The translations under genes were made by a program, and so were the position numbers. The notes beneath the pieces are model-generated. The model saw only the letters and a list, made by a program, of their open reading frames with translations, was not told the origin of the DNA and ran no database searches. A stretch of DNA of 64,000 bases from Granulicella aggregans (GTDB lineage: Bacteria > Acidobacteriota > Terriglobia > Terriglobales > Acidobacteriaceae), in the NCBI RefSeq assembly GCF_025685565.1, contig NZ_JAGSYE010000007.1, positions 12,358 through 76,357 of the forward strand. The letters run 5' to 3'. Of this stretch, positions 1 through 8,030 are shown piece after piece (the first letter of the stretch is position 1; the number at the start of each line of letters is the position of its first letter).

Positions 1-763
1 CATTATATTCGCGTCTCCAGGCTTCGATCAGATGCTTTGCCTCCTTCAGATTCATGAACCAGTGGGTGTTCAGGCACTCGGCGCGGAAGGTCCCATTGAA
101 GCTTTCTACGAAGGCGTTGTCAGTCGGCTTGCCGGGCCTTGAGAAGTCGATCTTTGCCCCGTTCTGATAGGCCCACAAGTCCATGGCGTGACTGGTGAAC
201 TCGCTGCCGTTATCACAGAACAACACCTTGGGGACGCCACGGTCGAGTTTCATCTTGTTCAGAGTGCGCACCACGTCGTCGCCCTTCAAGCTCTGACCAA
301 CCTCGATCGCCACTGCCTCCCGCGTATAGACATCGACGATGGTCAGGGAACGGAAGCGGGTGCCGTCCTGTAGTTGGTCCGCCACGAAGTCCATACTCCA
401 TGCCTCATCCGGCGCGGTTGGCTTAACCTTCTCTTCGCGCAGACGAGCGGCCTTGCGCTTGCCAGCCGGCTTCATACGCTTCAGCATCAGCCCTTCTTCC
501 TTGCACAACAGGTACACCAGATACTTACCAACATCCCAGCCTTCGCGGTTCAACAGAACCCGGATCTTGCGGTATCCATAGCGCACTCGTGCTTGAGCGA
601 TCTCACGGATACGCATCCGCAGTTCCGTTCGTGGATCGAGGCAACTCCGATAGCGATACGTTCCGCGCGTGACGCACAGAACACGGCAGGCATGCCGTTC
701 GCTCGCGCCATAGCTGCTCATCAACCGATCGACCATCGGTCCACGCCGCGAAGGCTTCACCAT
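1..763 (-). CDS. IS3-family transposase OrfB, truncated by window edge
   Basis: This is the catalytic DDE integrase subunit of an IS3-family element, running leftward and cut by the window edge after about 254 codons. The first catalytic Asp lies in WSMDFVADQ, the second in FCDNGSEFTS and the Glu in NAFVESFNG, so the visible active site is intact. The reading frame is -1 relative to OrfA. An ATG overlaps the OrfA end, inside an A7 run at 763-769 that is a plausible -1 slippage site for making the OrfAB fusion. No disruption was seen in the visible part, so the element may be functional. The right end of the element lies near 1030-1085; exact terminal repeats cannot be fixed because the other end is outside the window. 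Confidence 0.93.
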   Translation of the reverse strand, partial: MVKPSRRGPMVDRLMSSYGASERHACRVLCVTRGTYRYRSCLDPRTELRMRIREIAQARVRYGYRKIRVLLNREGWDVGKYLVYLLCKEEGLMLKRMKPAGKRKAARLREEKVKPTAPDEAWSMDFVADQLQDGTRFRSLTIVDVYTREAVAIEVGQSLKGDDVVRTLNKMKLDRGVPKVLFCDNGSEFTSHAMDLWAYQNGAKIDFSRPGKPTDNAFVESFNGTFRAECLNTHWFMNLKEAKHLIEAWRREYN

Positions 764-1023
764 TTTTTTGAGAGCACATCCTGCAACATCGTCTTGTCCA
801 GACTCAGCTCCGCTACCAGCTTCTTCAGCCGCAGGTTCTCCTCCTGGAGCTGTGCCATCTGACGAACCTGGTCCACCTCTAACCCAGCGTATTTCGACTT
901 CCGTCGATAGAAGGTCTGCTCACTGATCCCAGCCTTCCGGATCAACTCCGCAACAGGTACACCCACCTCCCCCTGCTTCAACACACCAATCATCTGTTCC
1001 ACAGAAAAGCGCTTCTTCCTCAT
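757..1023 (-). CDS. IS3-family transposase OrfA
   Basis: An 88-residue helix-turn-helix protein that binds the IS ends. The HTH lies at about residues 8-37 (SVEQMIGVL... GISEQTFYRRKSKY), followed by a leucine-rich coiled coil (LQEENLRLKKLVAELSLDK) used for OrfA/OrfB contacts. The length is typical for IS3 OrfA. It ends with a 7-bp overlap into OrfB at an A-rich slippery run, the usual programmed -1 frameshift layout of the family. A decayed relative of the same OrfA C-terminus (GLEVDQVRQ, SLDKTML) lies near 38.2-38.35 kb, showing earlier activity of this IS group in the genome. Confidence 0.93.
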   Translation of the reverse strand: MRKKRFSVEQMIGVLKQGEVGVPVAELIRKAGISEQTFYRRKSKYAGLEVDQVRQMAQLQEENLRLKKLVAELSLDKTMLQDVLSKKW

Positions 1024-1164
1024 CCAAAATCCTCCCTTTCAGGTCAGGTTTTGGTCGAAGACTAACATTTCATCTGGTCCAAAAATACCGAGGCCGATCA
1101 CACTAGCGCAATGATACCGCCCCATTATGCATGATAAAGGACATTGTTCTGAGAAGAGGCGGCT

Positions 1165-2418
1165 CTACTCGACCGCGAACGTGTTGTAGCCAAGCTTCTT
1201 GAGGCAGCGTAGATGATGCTGGGCCCGCTCGATATCGCGGTCTTCCCGCGTGATCGAAGTATCTTCTCGGTATGGCTTCTTCGCTGATAGAACAGCGTGG
1301 ATGGTCTTGAGCAGCGTGTGTCCGAGTGCCACGATGGCACGCTTGTTTCCGCATCGAGCTCTGAGCGCGTGATAGCGCGACTGCAGCCTTTAACCTTTGC
1401 GATTGGTGGCGGCCCATGCACTCTGCGTCAGCGTGGTCTTGAGCCAGACGTTTCCCCTGTTCGTACGAACGCTCTTTTTGACGCCAGCACTCTCGTGGTT
1501 GGACGGGCAGAGCCCGGCCCAAGAACTGAGTTGCGCTGCCGTCGGGAACTGTTCCATGTCAGCGCCCACCTCCGCGAGGATGCTGGCGGCAGATTCTTCC
1601 TTGATGCCTGGGATACTCTGCAGCAGATGGAACGCTTCGGCAAGTGGAGGGTCTTCCATGCGCCGTCGGATTTCGCGGTTGAGCGCTTCCACCTCTTCAT
1701 CGAGGAACTCTAGATGACGAAGAGCATGCCGGATGAGGAAGCGCTGATGTTCACTCAACCGATGGTCGGCTACGGAAGCTGTGATCTGTGGGATCTTCTC
1801 TCGAGCCTTCTTCTTGGCCAGATCGGCGATCTGCTCAGCGGTCATCTGACCATCAAGAAGCGCTGCCAGCATCAGTCTGCCAGACACACAGAAGACGTCG
1901 GAGAGTACGTCACCGAGCTTGACGTTCGCATCTTCAAGGACCTTCTGCACCCGATTTCGCTCTCGCGAGTTTTCACCGATCAGCTGCCTTCGGCGACGCG
2001 TAAGGTCTCGTAGCTCACGGATGGCAAGCGGCGGGATGAAGCTCGGCCGGATCATGCCGTGACGCAGCAGATGAGCAAGCCACCGGCTGTCGTTCGGATC
2101 GGTCTTGTGGCCGCGCCTGTTCTGTACGTCGGCAGCGTTCGCAAGGATGACCTGAACGTGGGCTTCCAGCAGGTTGAAGACCGGCTTCCAGTAGCTCCCG
2201 GTGCTCTCCATCACCGCATGAGTACACCCCTCGGCTTCCAGCCAAGTAGCGAGACGCTGCAGCTCGCTGACGATCGTCCCGAACTTCCTGATCTGTGTGC
2301 GGGGTTCGCCTTGAGCTTCGCCTGTCATGACGCAGACCACGACGAACTTCTTGCCTACATCGATGCCGGCGCATCGCTCCAAAACCGCTTCGATCATCCA
2401 CTCCTCCAGTGCGGACAA
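1165..2418 (-). pseudogene. IS110-family transposase with an internal in-frame stop
   Basis: A DEDD-type site-specific transposase of the IS110 family. The N-terminal RuvC-like domain shows GIDVGKK (Asp), VMESTGSYW (Glu) and KTDPNDSRW (Asp-Asp). The C-terminal transposase domain shows LLQSIPGI and LSSWAGLCPSNHESAG with the likely nucleophilic Ser. A TAA codon at 1390-1392 stops translation after 342 residues (...ATNRKG). The same frame then continues with a normal family C-terminus (RLQSRYHALRARCGNK ... YNTFAVE) to a TAG at 1165-1167, so one nonsense change separates this copy from a 417-residue protein. The catalytic part is complete upstream of the stop, so residual activity is not excluded. 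The roughly 100-250 bp upstream of the start (above 2418) is where IS110-group elements usually encode their bridge/seek RNA. Confidence 0.88.
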
Positions 2419-2698
2419 GCAGCCGGTGGCGAGTTGGGCATATTGTTCTACGGGCTCAGAAGAGGCACCAGTCAGGGGTACGTGAGCCGCCGGCGGGTCA
2501 GATTATCATTCGGGGTCAAACCACCAATAAGTCCGCGACCCTTTACCTGTTCGCACCTGAAGTCTGCAGCAATCCGCCGCTCAGGTCAACGAAACCCTTC
2601 TCATCCTCAGGTGCGGCCGCACCGCGGCCATCGATGATTATCATGCGTGAAAAGCTGTCTCTCTATAAGGGCCTAACCCGAAGGGATATGATTGGGCC

Positions 2699-3838
2699 GT
2701 GAGATCCCGATTGATCCTCGCTGGTCTGTGGCTTTTAGGGTCAGTCGCCGCGTCTGGGCAGCTCACGGGGCAGTTCTATTTGGAGAAGACGTTTTTTGCT
2801 CGCTGGGAACCGATCTTCCTCTACTACCGGATCACGAACGATGGACGGGAAGCCGTAGAAATCATCAACACTCGTAACCCGGAACAACCGGGCTGCTCTG
2901 GCCACTCCATAAGGGTCTCAAGTGATCCGAGTCCTACATCTGTGGGATGTGTATCTAACGGCCCACTTGCACAGCCGAGAACGCTGCGCCCCGGCGAGTC
3001 ATATACGGAACGGTTCTTGCTGAACTTTTCTCATGAAATCAATCTCCCCGGCGACTACTGGGTAGAGGCCAAGCACTCCGGTATGTGGAATAAAACCGCA
3101 GGAGATTCGGACGTAAAGCTGCGTTTTCATATCGGAGAGGATACTGTCGCACCGAATCAACTTCAGTCGTTGCTTGATGCCCTGCATTCAACCGACCGAG
3201 AGAAGCGGATAGAGGCTGCCAGGATCTTGGCGAGTCTAGCTCCTCCGTCGCTGGAGAATGCCCTGTTTGGCTTCGCCAACGAACCCGAGTTTAGAAGATA
3301 TGCTCCCCTTGCATTTCACCGCCTAAACACGACGAGAAGCATGGAAAAGATGGCCGAGCTGATGCAGGGGCCAGCTACGAATGAGCAACTTGAGGCGGCT
3401 CAATATCTGGCCGATACCCACGATCAGCGGTGGTATCCCCTGTTGCGTGACGCAGCCGTAAAGAACGCCCAAAATAGTTCGTTCCCCGAAGATGCGGCAG
3501 AGCTTGGGGGCGATAAAGCGCTTCCTATGTTGGTCACCCTTGCGCGGAGTCCAGACCGGGAGTTCACTGCTGGCAACGCGATTATGGCGATGGGAGCCAC
3601 TGGCTCTCGCGACGCAATCCCGGTGTTGCTGAATTATCTGAACAGTCCAGACATCAACATAAGCGATCGCGCTTCATACGCATTGCACGTCCTGACCCAC
3701 CATAGCGTTGCACAGGATCAGACGAACCGTAACCGGCGAACTGAAGCCGCCGAGTGGTCCGAGTGGTGGGAACGCGAAGGCAGCACCGCACGAATATATA
3801 AGGCCTCAGAATTTGAGGAGGATGTCCCACTGCAGTAG
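2699..3838 (+). CDS. Secreted HEAT-repeat protein
   Basis: A 379-residue protein starting at GTG, with AAGGGA about 12 nt upstream. Residues 1-20 form a signal peptide (RLILAGLWLLGSVAASGQ). Residues about 21-145 resemble a beta-rich domain with paired cysteines (GCSGHS, GCVSNG) and the phrase RPGESYTERFLL, as in domains with an intracellular-proteinase-inhibitor-like fold. From about residue 150 to 340 there are HEAT/PBS-lyase-like helical repeats (REKRIEAARILASLAP, TAGNAIMAMGATGSRDAIPVLLNYL), suggesting a protein-binding scaffold in the periplasm or outside the cell. No catalytic motif is visible and the partner is unknown. It appears monocistronic; a perfect 10-bp stem-loop begins 18 bp after the stop. 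Confidence 0.8.
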   Translation: MRSRLILAGLWLLGSVAASGQLTGQFYLEKTFFARWEPIFLYYRITNDGREAVEIINTRNPEQPGCSGHSIRVSSDPSPTSVGCVSNGPLAQPRTLRPGESYTERFLLNFSHEINLPGDYWVEAKHSGMWNKTAGDSDVKLRFHIGEDTVAPNQLQSLLDALHSTDREKRIEAARILASLAPPSLENALFGFANEPEFRRYAPLAFHRLNTTRSMEKMAELMQGPATNEQLEAAQYLADTHDQRWYPLLRDAAVKNAQNSSFPEDAAELGGDKALPMLVTLARSPDREFTAGNAIMAMGATGSRDAIPVLLNYLNSPDINISDRASYALHVLTHHSVAQDQTNRNRRTEAAEWSEWWEREGSTARIYKASEFEEDVPLQ

Positions 3839-3856
3839 GTGTTCGGGGGCTAGGGG

Positions 3857-3884
3857 TGACCGGCTGGAGCACTTCAGCCGGTCA
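3857..3884. repeat. Perfect 10-bp inverted repeat, possible terminator
   Basis: TGACCGGCTG and CAGCCGGTCA are separated by 8 nt and lie 18 bp after the stop of the HEAT-repeat gene. The position suits transcription termination, but there is no T-run after the stem, so a factor-dependent or mRNA 3'-stabilising role is as likely as intrinsic termination. Confidence 0.45.
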
Positions 3885-4022
3885 GCGGCGGCGAGATGCG
3901 TACTCATCTGAAACGGTGGTTTCAGACAGTACAAAGGGTGGGCCGACCAGGAGATATCATCCAGCTGCTGCCGCAACCTAGGCTACTAAGGACAAGCACG
4001 TAGCTTTTTGGAGCTAATCAGA

Positions 4023-5450
4023 ATGAGCGTCGTTGAATTGCTACGGCAGTCGCGAAAACAGGCTGAGAGTGCAGCGCCTTTAGTACGGGCAGCGGCAAAA
4101 CTGCGTATCGCACGGGTCGAAGCCGTTGCCGATCGCGCTAAGGGACGGATCACGCTGGAAATGGCGCTGGAAGAGATCGGCACATTGCCAGAGCCAGAAC
4201 GCTCAGTTTTGTTTGATCACGCCCGGGTGTTTGCAGCAGCGGTTGAGCCTTCATTATTGCCTGGCATACCAGAGGAATCGACAGCTCCCCAAGGACATAC
4301 CGGATGGATGCTGGGGAAAACGATGCTGGAGCATGGGCATGCTGAAGCCGCACGTCAGTTTGTCCTGCAGGATGGGCCTGCAGAATCCTTTCCCTTTCTC
4401 TTCGCAATGAACATACTTCACGACTGCGAGGATCAGACGCAACGTTTGGCAGTGATGCGGAAGGCTGTCAAAGCATGGCACGAGACAAAAGAACGCGAGT
4501 TCCTTAAGCTTTTCGGAAGGTACTGGACGGTGGTGCCTGCTATAGAAGCTTTGTCAATTCTGCACTCCGTTGTTGAATCTACCCTGAACGATTCGGAATG
4601 GCCAATGCAGGGCTCTTTCGACAATGGGTTGCTGTTATTTACGTCGGGTCGGGAGTTCATGCTCTTTGAGATCCTCCATATCTTGCGACCCCTGGACCCT
4701 ACACTTGCGGCAGAGCTGATTGCGACGCATGAGCAGTTGGCGGCGGGTGCGCGACGTTATCCCAATGGATGGGATTCGATTCAGCAGGAAGCAGAAGAAG
4801 AGCAGAAGCGCCGCAAGCTTGAAGGGGGGCCGACCTGCGGCGGTCGTGCTTATATCGGCTCCGGCGCTTCACAGGATATCGCCTTCCAGTTCGCATTGCA
4901 GGACGGAGACTTTGACCGCGCTATGGAGCTTGCCCAGGAGCTATATCGGGAGGATACCGATATAGAAGCACCAAACTTTGCTCCCAAAGTGCTGTGGCCT
5001 TCGGCGGCAAGATTCCGCAGCGTTCTCTACCATGCTGGTAGACGGAGGGGACTTGAAAAGCGGGATTTGCTGGCGCGAGTTCCCGATGAAGACCTGCAAT
5101 TGCTGGCTCGTATTGAGTTCGCAGCTGCGGTGGCCGGACTGACGGAGATGCCTAATTCCTCTCGGCGTCAGACTAAGGTGCAACATGGTCGACTTCGGGG
5201 CAAGGTGCGGCGTTTACCTGAGGCGGACGGCCCAGCCATGATCGTTGATGGGGCACCTGTGCGGTGTCCGGAGTGTCAATGGCGTCCTAAAACAGGCAAC
5301 GTGTGGGGTTGCCGCTGCGGAAATGTCTGGAACACATTCACCTCGCGCGGACGGTGCCCCGCTTGTTCGTATCAGTGGCCTGTGACGCAGTGCATGCAAT
5401 GCGGGAAGGTGTCCCCCCATGAAGACTGGTATGGAGAAAAAGAGGCTTAG
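4023..5450 (+). CDS. Helical repeat protein with C-terminal zinc ribbons
   Basis: A 475-residue cytoplasmic protein without recognisable enzyme motifs. I chose ATG 4023 because GGAG lies 9 nt upstream; the longer TTG start at 4008 would include that ribosome site in its own coding sequence. The body (residues 1-370) is rich in alpha-helix with TPR-like pairs (MLEHGHAEAARQFVLQDG, LQDGDFDRAMELAQELYRE). The last about 70 residues hold four cysteine clusters (RCPEC, GCRCG, RCPAC, QCMQC) that would form two zinc ribbons. Such ribbons bind nucleic acid or partner proteins. The function is unknown. It stands alone between the HEAT-repeat gene and the DUF1016 module. Confidence 0.8.
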   Translation: MSVVELLRQSRKQAESAAPLVRAAAKLRIARVEAVADRAKGRITLEMALEEIGTLPEPERSVLFDHARVFAAAVEPSLLPGIPEESTAPQGHTGWMLGKTMLEHGHAEAARQFVLQDGPAESFPFLFAMNILHDCEDQTQRLAVMRKAVKAWHETKEREFLKLFGRYWTVVPAIEALSILHSVVESTLNDSEWPMQGSFDNGLLLFTSGREFMLFEILHILRPLDPTLAAELIATHEQLAAGARRYPNGWDSIQQEAEEEQKRRKLEGGPTCGGRAYIGSGASQDIAFQFALQDGDFDRAMELAQELYREDTDIEAPNFAPKVLWPSAARFRSVLYHAGRRRGLEKRDLLARVPDEDLQLLARIEFAAAVAGLTEMPNSSRRQTKVQHGRLRGKVRRLPEADGPAMIVDGAPVRCPECQWRPKTGNVWGCRCGNVWNTFTSRGRCPACSYQWPVTQCMQCGKVSPHEDWYGEKEA

Positions 5451-5616
5451 CCCCCATCGGCGCTTTCTTATTTCTCCAGCACCGAGCTGCGGTTTGGAGG
5501 AGAGGTCTCTATGCTCGTTCCAAGCTATGGCTGCTCTGCGTTACCCACGACAATGTAGATTGTCGGGGGTAAAGCCGTGCTACGCTGATTGCAGCCCAAT
5601 CGAGTTCGGCAGCTCA

Positions 5617-5641
5617 ATTGTGCAACAGCCTGTTGCACAAT
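5617..5641. repeat. Perfect 25-bp palindrome upstream of the DUF1016 nuclease
   Basis: ATTGTGCAACAG and CTGTTGCACAAT form perfect 12-bp arms around a single central C, 26 bp upstream of the nuclease ATG. Position and symmetry suit an operator bound by a dimer, possibly autoregulation by the DUF1016 N-terminal domain, or a recombinase/nuclease target. Related 25-bp centre-C palindromes lie inside the gene (5871-5895, 5979-6003) and in the decayed DUF1016 copy (28004-28028). There is no T-run, so it is unlikely to be a terminator. Confidence 0.75.
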
Positions 5642-5666
5642 GACCTGAGATCCACCCTTGACACTC

Positions 5667-6743
5667 ATGAGCGAAATTACCCCAGCCGCGAACCTGCCCG
5701 AACGCCTGATCCCCGCAGACCTGGTCGAGGACCTACGCCGACTCATCATCGTCGCCGGACGTCAAGCTGCGGTAGCGGTGAACGCTGGGTTGACGCTGCT
5801 TTATTGGAAGGTCGGCGACCGGACGCGTAGGGAGGTACTCGGTTCGGAGCGGGCAGGCTACGGCGAGCAGATTGTTGCGACGCTGTCGCACCAATTGGTG
5901 AGCGAGTTCGGCCGGGGCTATGAGCGGACCAACCTAACCCGGATGATGAAGTTCGCCGAGGCGTTTCCCGACCCGGAGATTGTCGCCACACTGTCGCACC
6001 AATTGAGTTGGTCGCACTTCCGTGAGCTCCTGCCGCTCTCAAAACCCTTTCAGCGCGACTTCTACGCCGAGATGTGTCGCGTCGAGGGCTGGAGCGTCCG
6101 GACCCTCCGCGGTCGGATCGACTCGATGCTCTACGAGCGAACGGCGCTCTCGCGCAAGCCGGATGAGCTGGCCGAGCAGGAACTGGCCCTCCTGCACGCG
6201 CGTGGGGAGGTCGGCCCGGCCATGGTCCTTAAAGATCCATACATCCTCGACTTCCTCGAGCTCAAGGACCATTACCTGGAAAGGGACTTCGAAGACGCGA
6301 TCCTGCGCGAGCTGGAGCTCTTCCTGCTGGAGCTTGGATCGGGTTTTTCCTTCATCGCCCGCCAGAAGCGTATCCAACTCGACGGGGAAGACTTCTTTAT
6401 TGATCTGCTCTTTTATAACCGCAAGCTCCGGCGCCTGGTAGCCGTCGAGCTCAAGCAGGGAAGCTTCAAGGCCGAGTACAAGGGCCAGATGGAGCTCTAT
6501 CTGCGCTGGCTGGCAAAGTACGAGAGGGAGGGGGAAGAAGGACTTCCGCTGGGAATCATTCTTTGCGCTGGAGCGAGTTCGAAGCAGATCGAGCTGCTGG
6601 AACTCGATGGAACCGGAATCCATGTAGCCGAGTATCTGACCGTGCTGCCGGCTCGTGATGTCCTTGAACGCAAGCTCGAGGAAGCAATCACCATCGCGCG
6701 GGCGCGGTTCGAAAACAGGGAGCCTGAGGATGGCACCCGGTGA
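5667..6743 (+). CDS. YhcG-family PDDEXK nuclease (DUF1016)
   Basis: A 358-residue member of the YhcG/DUF1016 family: N-terminal DUF1016_N helical domain (about residues 15-160) and C-terminal PDDEXK nuclease-like domain (about 175-340). The nuclease core is visible as FFIDLLFYNRKLRRLVAVELKQG, giving Asp246, Glu261 and Lys263, followed by KGQMELYLRWL. Family-typical phrases include IVATLSHQL (twice), LSWSHFREL and GWSVRTLRGRIDSMLYERTALSRKP. ATG 5667 is preferred to TTG 5658. Family members occur near restriction systems and mobile islands; the exact biochemical role is not settled. Its stop overlaps the GTG of the first tyrosine recombinase by 4 bp, implying translational coupling. A perfect palindrome lies 26 bp upstream. 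A decayed paralogue lies at 27702-28225. Confidence 0.92.
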   Translation: MSEITPAANLPERLIPADLVEDLRRLIIVAGRQAAVAVNAGLTLLYWKVGDRTRREVLGSERAGYGEQIVATLSHQLVSEFGRGYERTNLTRMMKFAEAFPDPEIVATLSHQLSWSHFRELLPLSKPFQRDFYAEMCRVEGWSVRTLRGRIDSMLYERTALSRKPDELAEQELALLHARGEVGPAMVLKDPYILDFLELKDHYLERDFEDAILRELELFLLELGSGFSFIARQKRIQLDGEDFFIDLLFYNRKLRRLVAVELKQGSFKAEYKGQMELYLRWLAKYEREGEEGLPLGIILCAGASSKQIELLELDGTGIHVAEYLTVLPARDVLERKLEEAITIARARFENREPEDGTR

Positions 6744-7672
6744 GCACTGCCCTCGTTCCTTTATCCATCGCCTCGGAGGTACTGCCCGAGTCCAGCCGCT
6801 TCAACGAACTCCGCCTGGCAGTTCTCAATGGCGACACCGCCAATAATTCCAAGCGCAACTACGCACTCGCGCTCGATGAACTCGCCTCCTTCTGCAAGGA
6901 ACGCGAGCAGCCTATCTCGCGCAGTCTCGTACTCGCCTTTCGAGAGGCAATGGTGGAGAGGAAGCTCGGAGCCTCCACGATCAACGTCAAGCTGTCGGCC
7001 GTCCGCAAACTGGTCGGCGAGGCCAGGCGTGCCGGTGTGATCACTGGCGAAGAGGCCTCGCAGATGACCGACGTGCCGAACATCCCACAGCGTGGTGCCC
7101 GGCTGGGAAATTGGCTGACCAAGGAGCAAGCCAAGGAACTGCTCGCCGTCCCTGACCGCTCGACCCTCAAAGGCAAACGAGATTATGTGATCCTGGCCCT
7201 GCTGACCGGCTGCGCTCTGCGCCGAAACGAGCTGGCCCAGCTCGATGTCGCAACCATCCAGCTGCGGGAAAGCCGCTGGGTGCTGGCCGACCTCGAAGGG
7301 AAGGGAAGGCGCATCCGCACCGTCGGGGTGCCGATTTGGGTCAAGCAGGCGATCAACGCCTGGATGACGGCGGCCGCGATCGAAGACGGCCGTCTGTTGC
7401 GGAGCATACGCAAGGGTGGCAAGAAGATCGGAAACGGACTAAGCGACTGGGCTGTCTGGTCTGCCGTCGAGCAGGCGGCTAAGCAAATCGGGATCGAACA
7501 GTTCGGTGCTCATGACTTGCGCCGCACCTGCGCCAAGCTCTGCCGCAAGGCCGGAGGCGATCTCGAACAAATCAAGTTCCTGTTGGGACACTCATCGATT
7601 CAGACAACAGAGCGGTACCTCGGCTCCGAGCAAGAGATAGAGATTGCGGTCAATGACAACATAGGTTTGTAA
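6740..7672 (+). CDS. Tyrosine recombinase 1 of the DUF1016 module
   Basis: A 310-residue tyrosine recombinase/integrase. The N-terminal SAM-like core-binding domain (about residues 30-120) includes NSKRNYALALDELASFC. The catalytic domain (about 125-300) shows all expected residues: Arg in CALRRNEL, Lys in EGKGRR, HxxR in HDLRRT, His in LGHSS and the nucleophile Tyr in TERYLGS. The GTG start overlaps the TGA of the DUF1016 gene (GTGA), strong evidence of an operon. It differs clearly in sequence from the two recombinases downstream. A 13-bp inverted repeat with a 6-bp spacer, the geometry of a tyrosine recombinase core site, begins 19 bp after its stop. Likely role: integration, excision or inversion at such a site. 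Confidence 0.93.
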   Translation: MSTALVPLSIASEVLPESSRFNELRLAVLNGDTANNSKRNYALALDELASFCKEREQPISRSLVLAFREAMVERKLGASTINVKLSAVRKLVGEARRAGVITGEEASQMTDVPNIPQRGARLGNWLTKEQAKELLAVPDRSTLKGKRDYVILALLTGCALRRNELAQLDVATIQLRESRWVLADLEGKGRRIRTVGVPIWVKQAINAWMTAAAIEDGRLLRSIRKGGKKIGNGLSDWAVWSAVEQAAKQIGIEQFGAHDLRRTCAKLCRKAGGDLEQIKFLLGHSSIQTTERYLGSEQEIEIAVNDNIGL

Positions 7673-7690
7673 GGACGGAAGCTGTTCGTT

Positions 7691-7722
7691 TACTGCAACA
7701 TAAAGGACGTTATGTTGTAGTA
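7691..7722. other. Candidate tyrosine-recombinase core site
   Basis: Arms TACTGCAACATAA (7691-7703) and TTATGTTGTAGTA (7710-7722) are reverse complements except for one mismatch and flank a 6-bp asymmetric spacer AGGACG. Arms of 11-13 bp around a 6-8 bp spacer are the standard layout of XerCD, Cre and Flp sites. It sits between recombinase 1 and the next gene. The AT-rich stem and missing T-run argue against a terminator. No second copy was found elsewhere in the window by eye. Confidence 0.5.
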
Positions 7723-7753
7723 CTTTCACAACCTCCACTGCTAAGCTGCCTGC

Positions 7754-8029
7754 ATGGAATATCCCCTATCCATCTCCTCCCTCGCCCACCCCTCTGAGGG
7801 TGCCACGCGCCGCAACCCGCTGACCTGCGTCACGGCTGAAGCCGACCTGGGGCCTTTCGCCGACTTCGGGTCGCCCGAGTTCTTCTTCGGCCGCCTGGTC
7901 GAGGTCACCGGCGACGAGATCGAGCACTTCCGCAAGGCTCCCGGAGTCGAGGTCTTGTTCCGGGGAGCGGCCTACGTCTTCGAGGTCCTCGAGCCGACCG
8001 GCTCCTTCAAGCTTATTCGGAGAAGCTGA
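7754..8029 (+). CDS. Small protein of unknown function in the recombinase module
   Basis: A 91-residue ORF placed between recombinases 1 and 2. Its TGA is one base before the ATG of recombinase 2 (TGA-A-ATG), so it is almost certainly cotranscribed and coupled with it. The sequence is soluble and acidic in the middle (FFFGRLVEVTGDEIEHFRKAPG), with a likely beta-rich C-terminus (VLFRGAAYVFEVLEPTGSFKLIR). No family was recognised. By position it could be a recombination directionality factor or another accessory, but no HTH is obvious; that is inference only. Confidence 0.62.
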   Translation: MEYPLSISSLAHPSEGATRRNPLTCVTAEADLGPFADFGSPEFFFGRLVEVTGDEIEHFRKAPGVEVLFRGAAYVFEVLEPTGSFKLIRRS

Positions 8030-8030
8030 A

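Noticed and set aside
2610..2623. Perfect 14-bp GC palindrome
   Set aside because: It stands alone, is short, and has no T-run or related copy; GC-rich chance palindromes of this size are expected.
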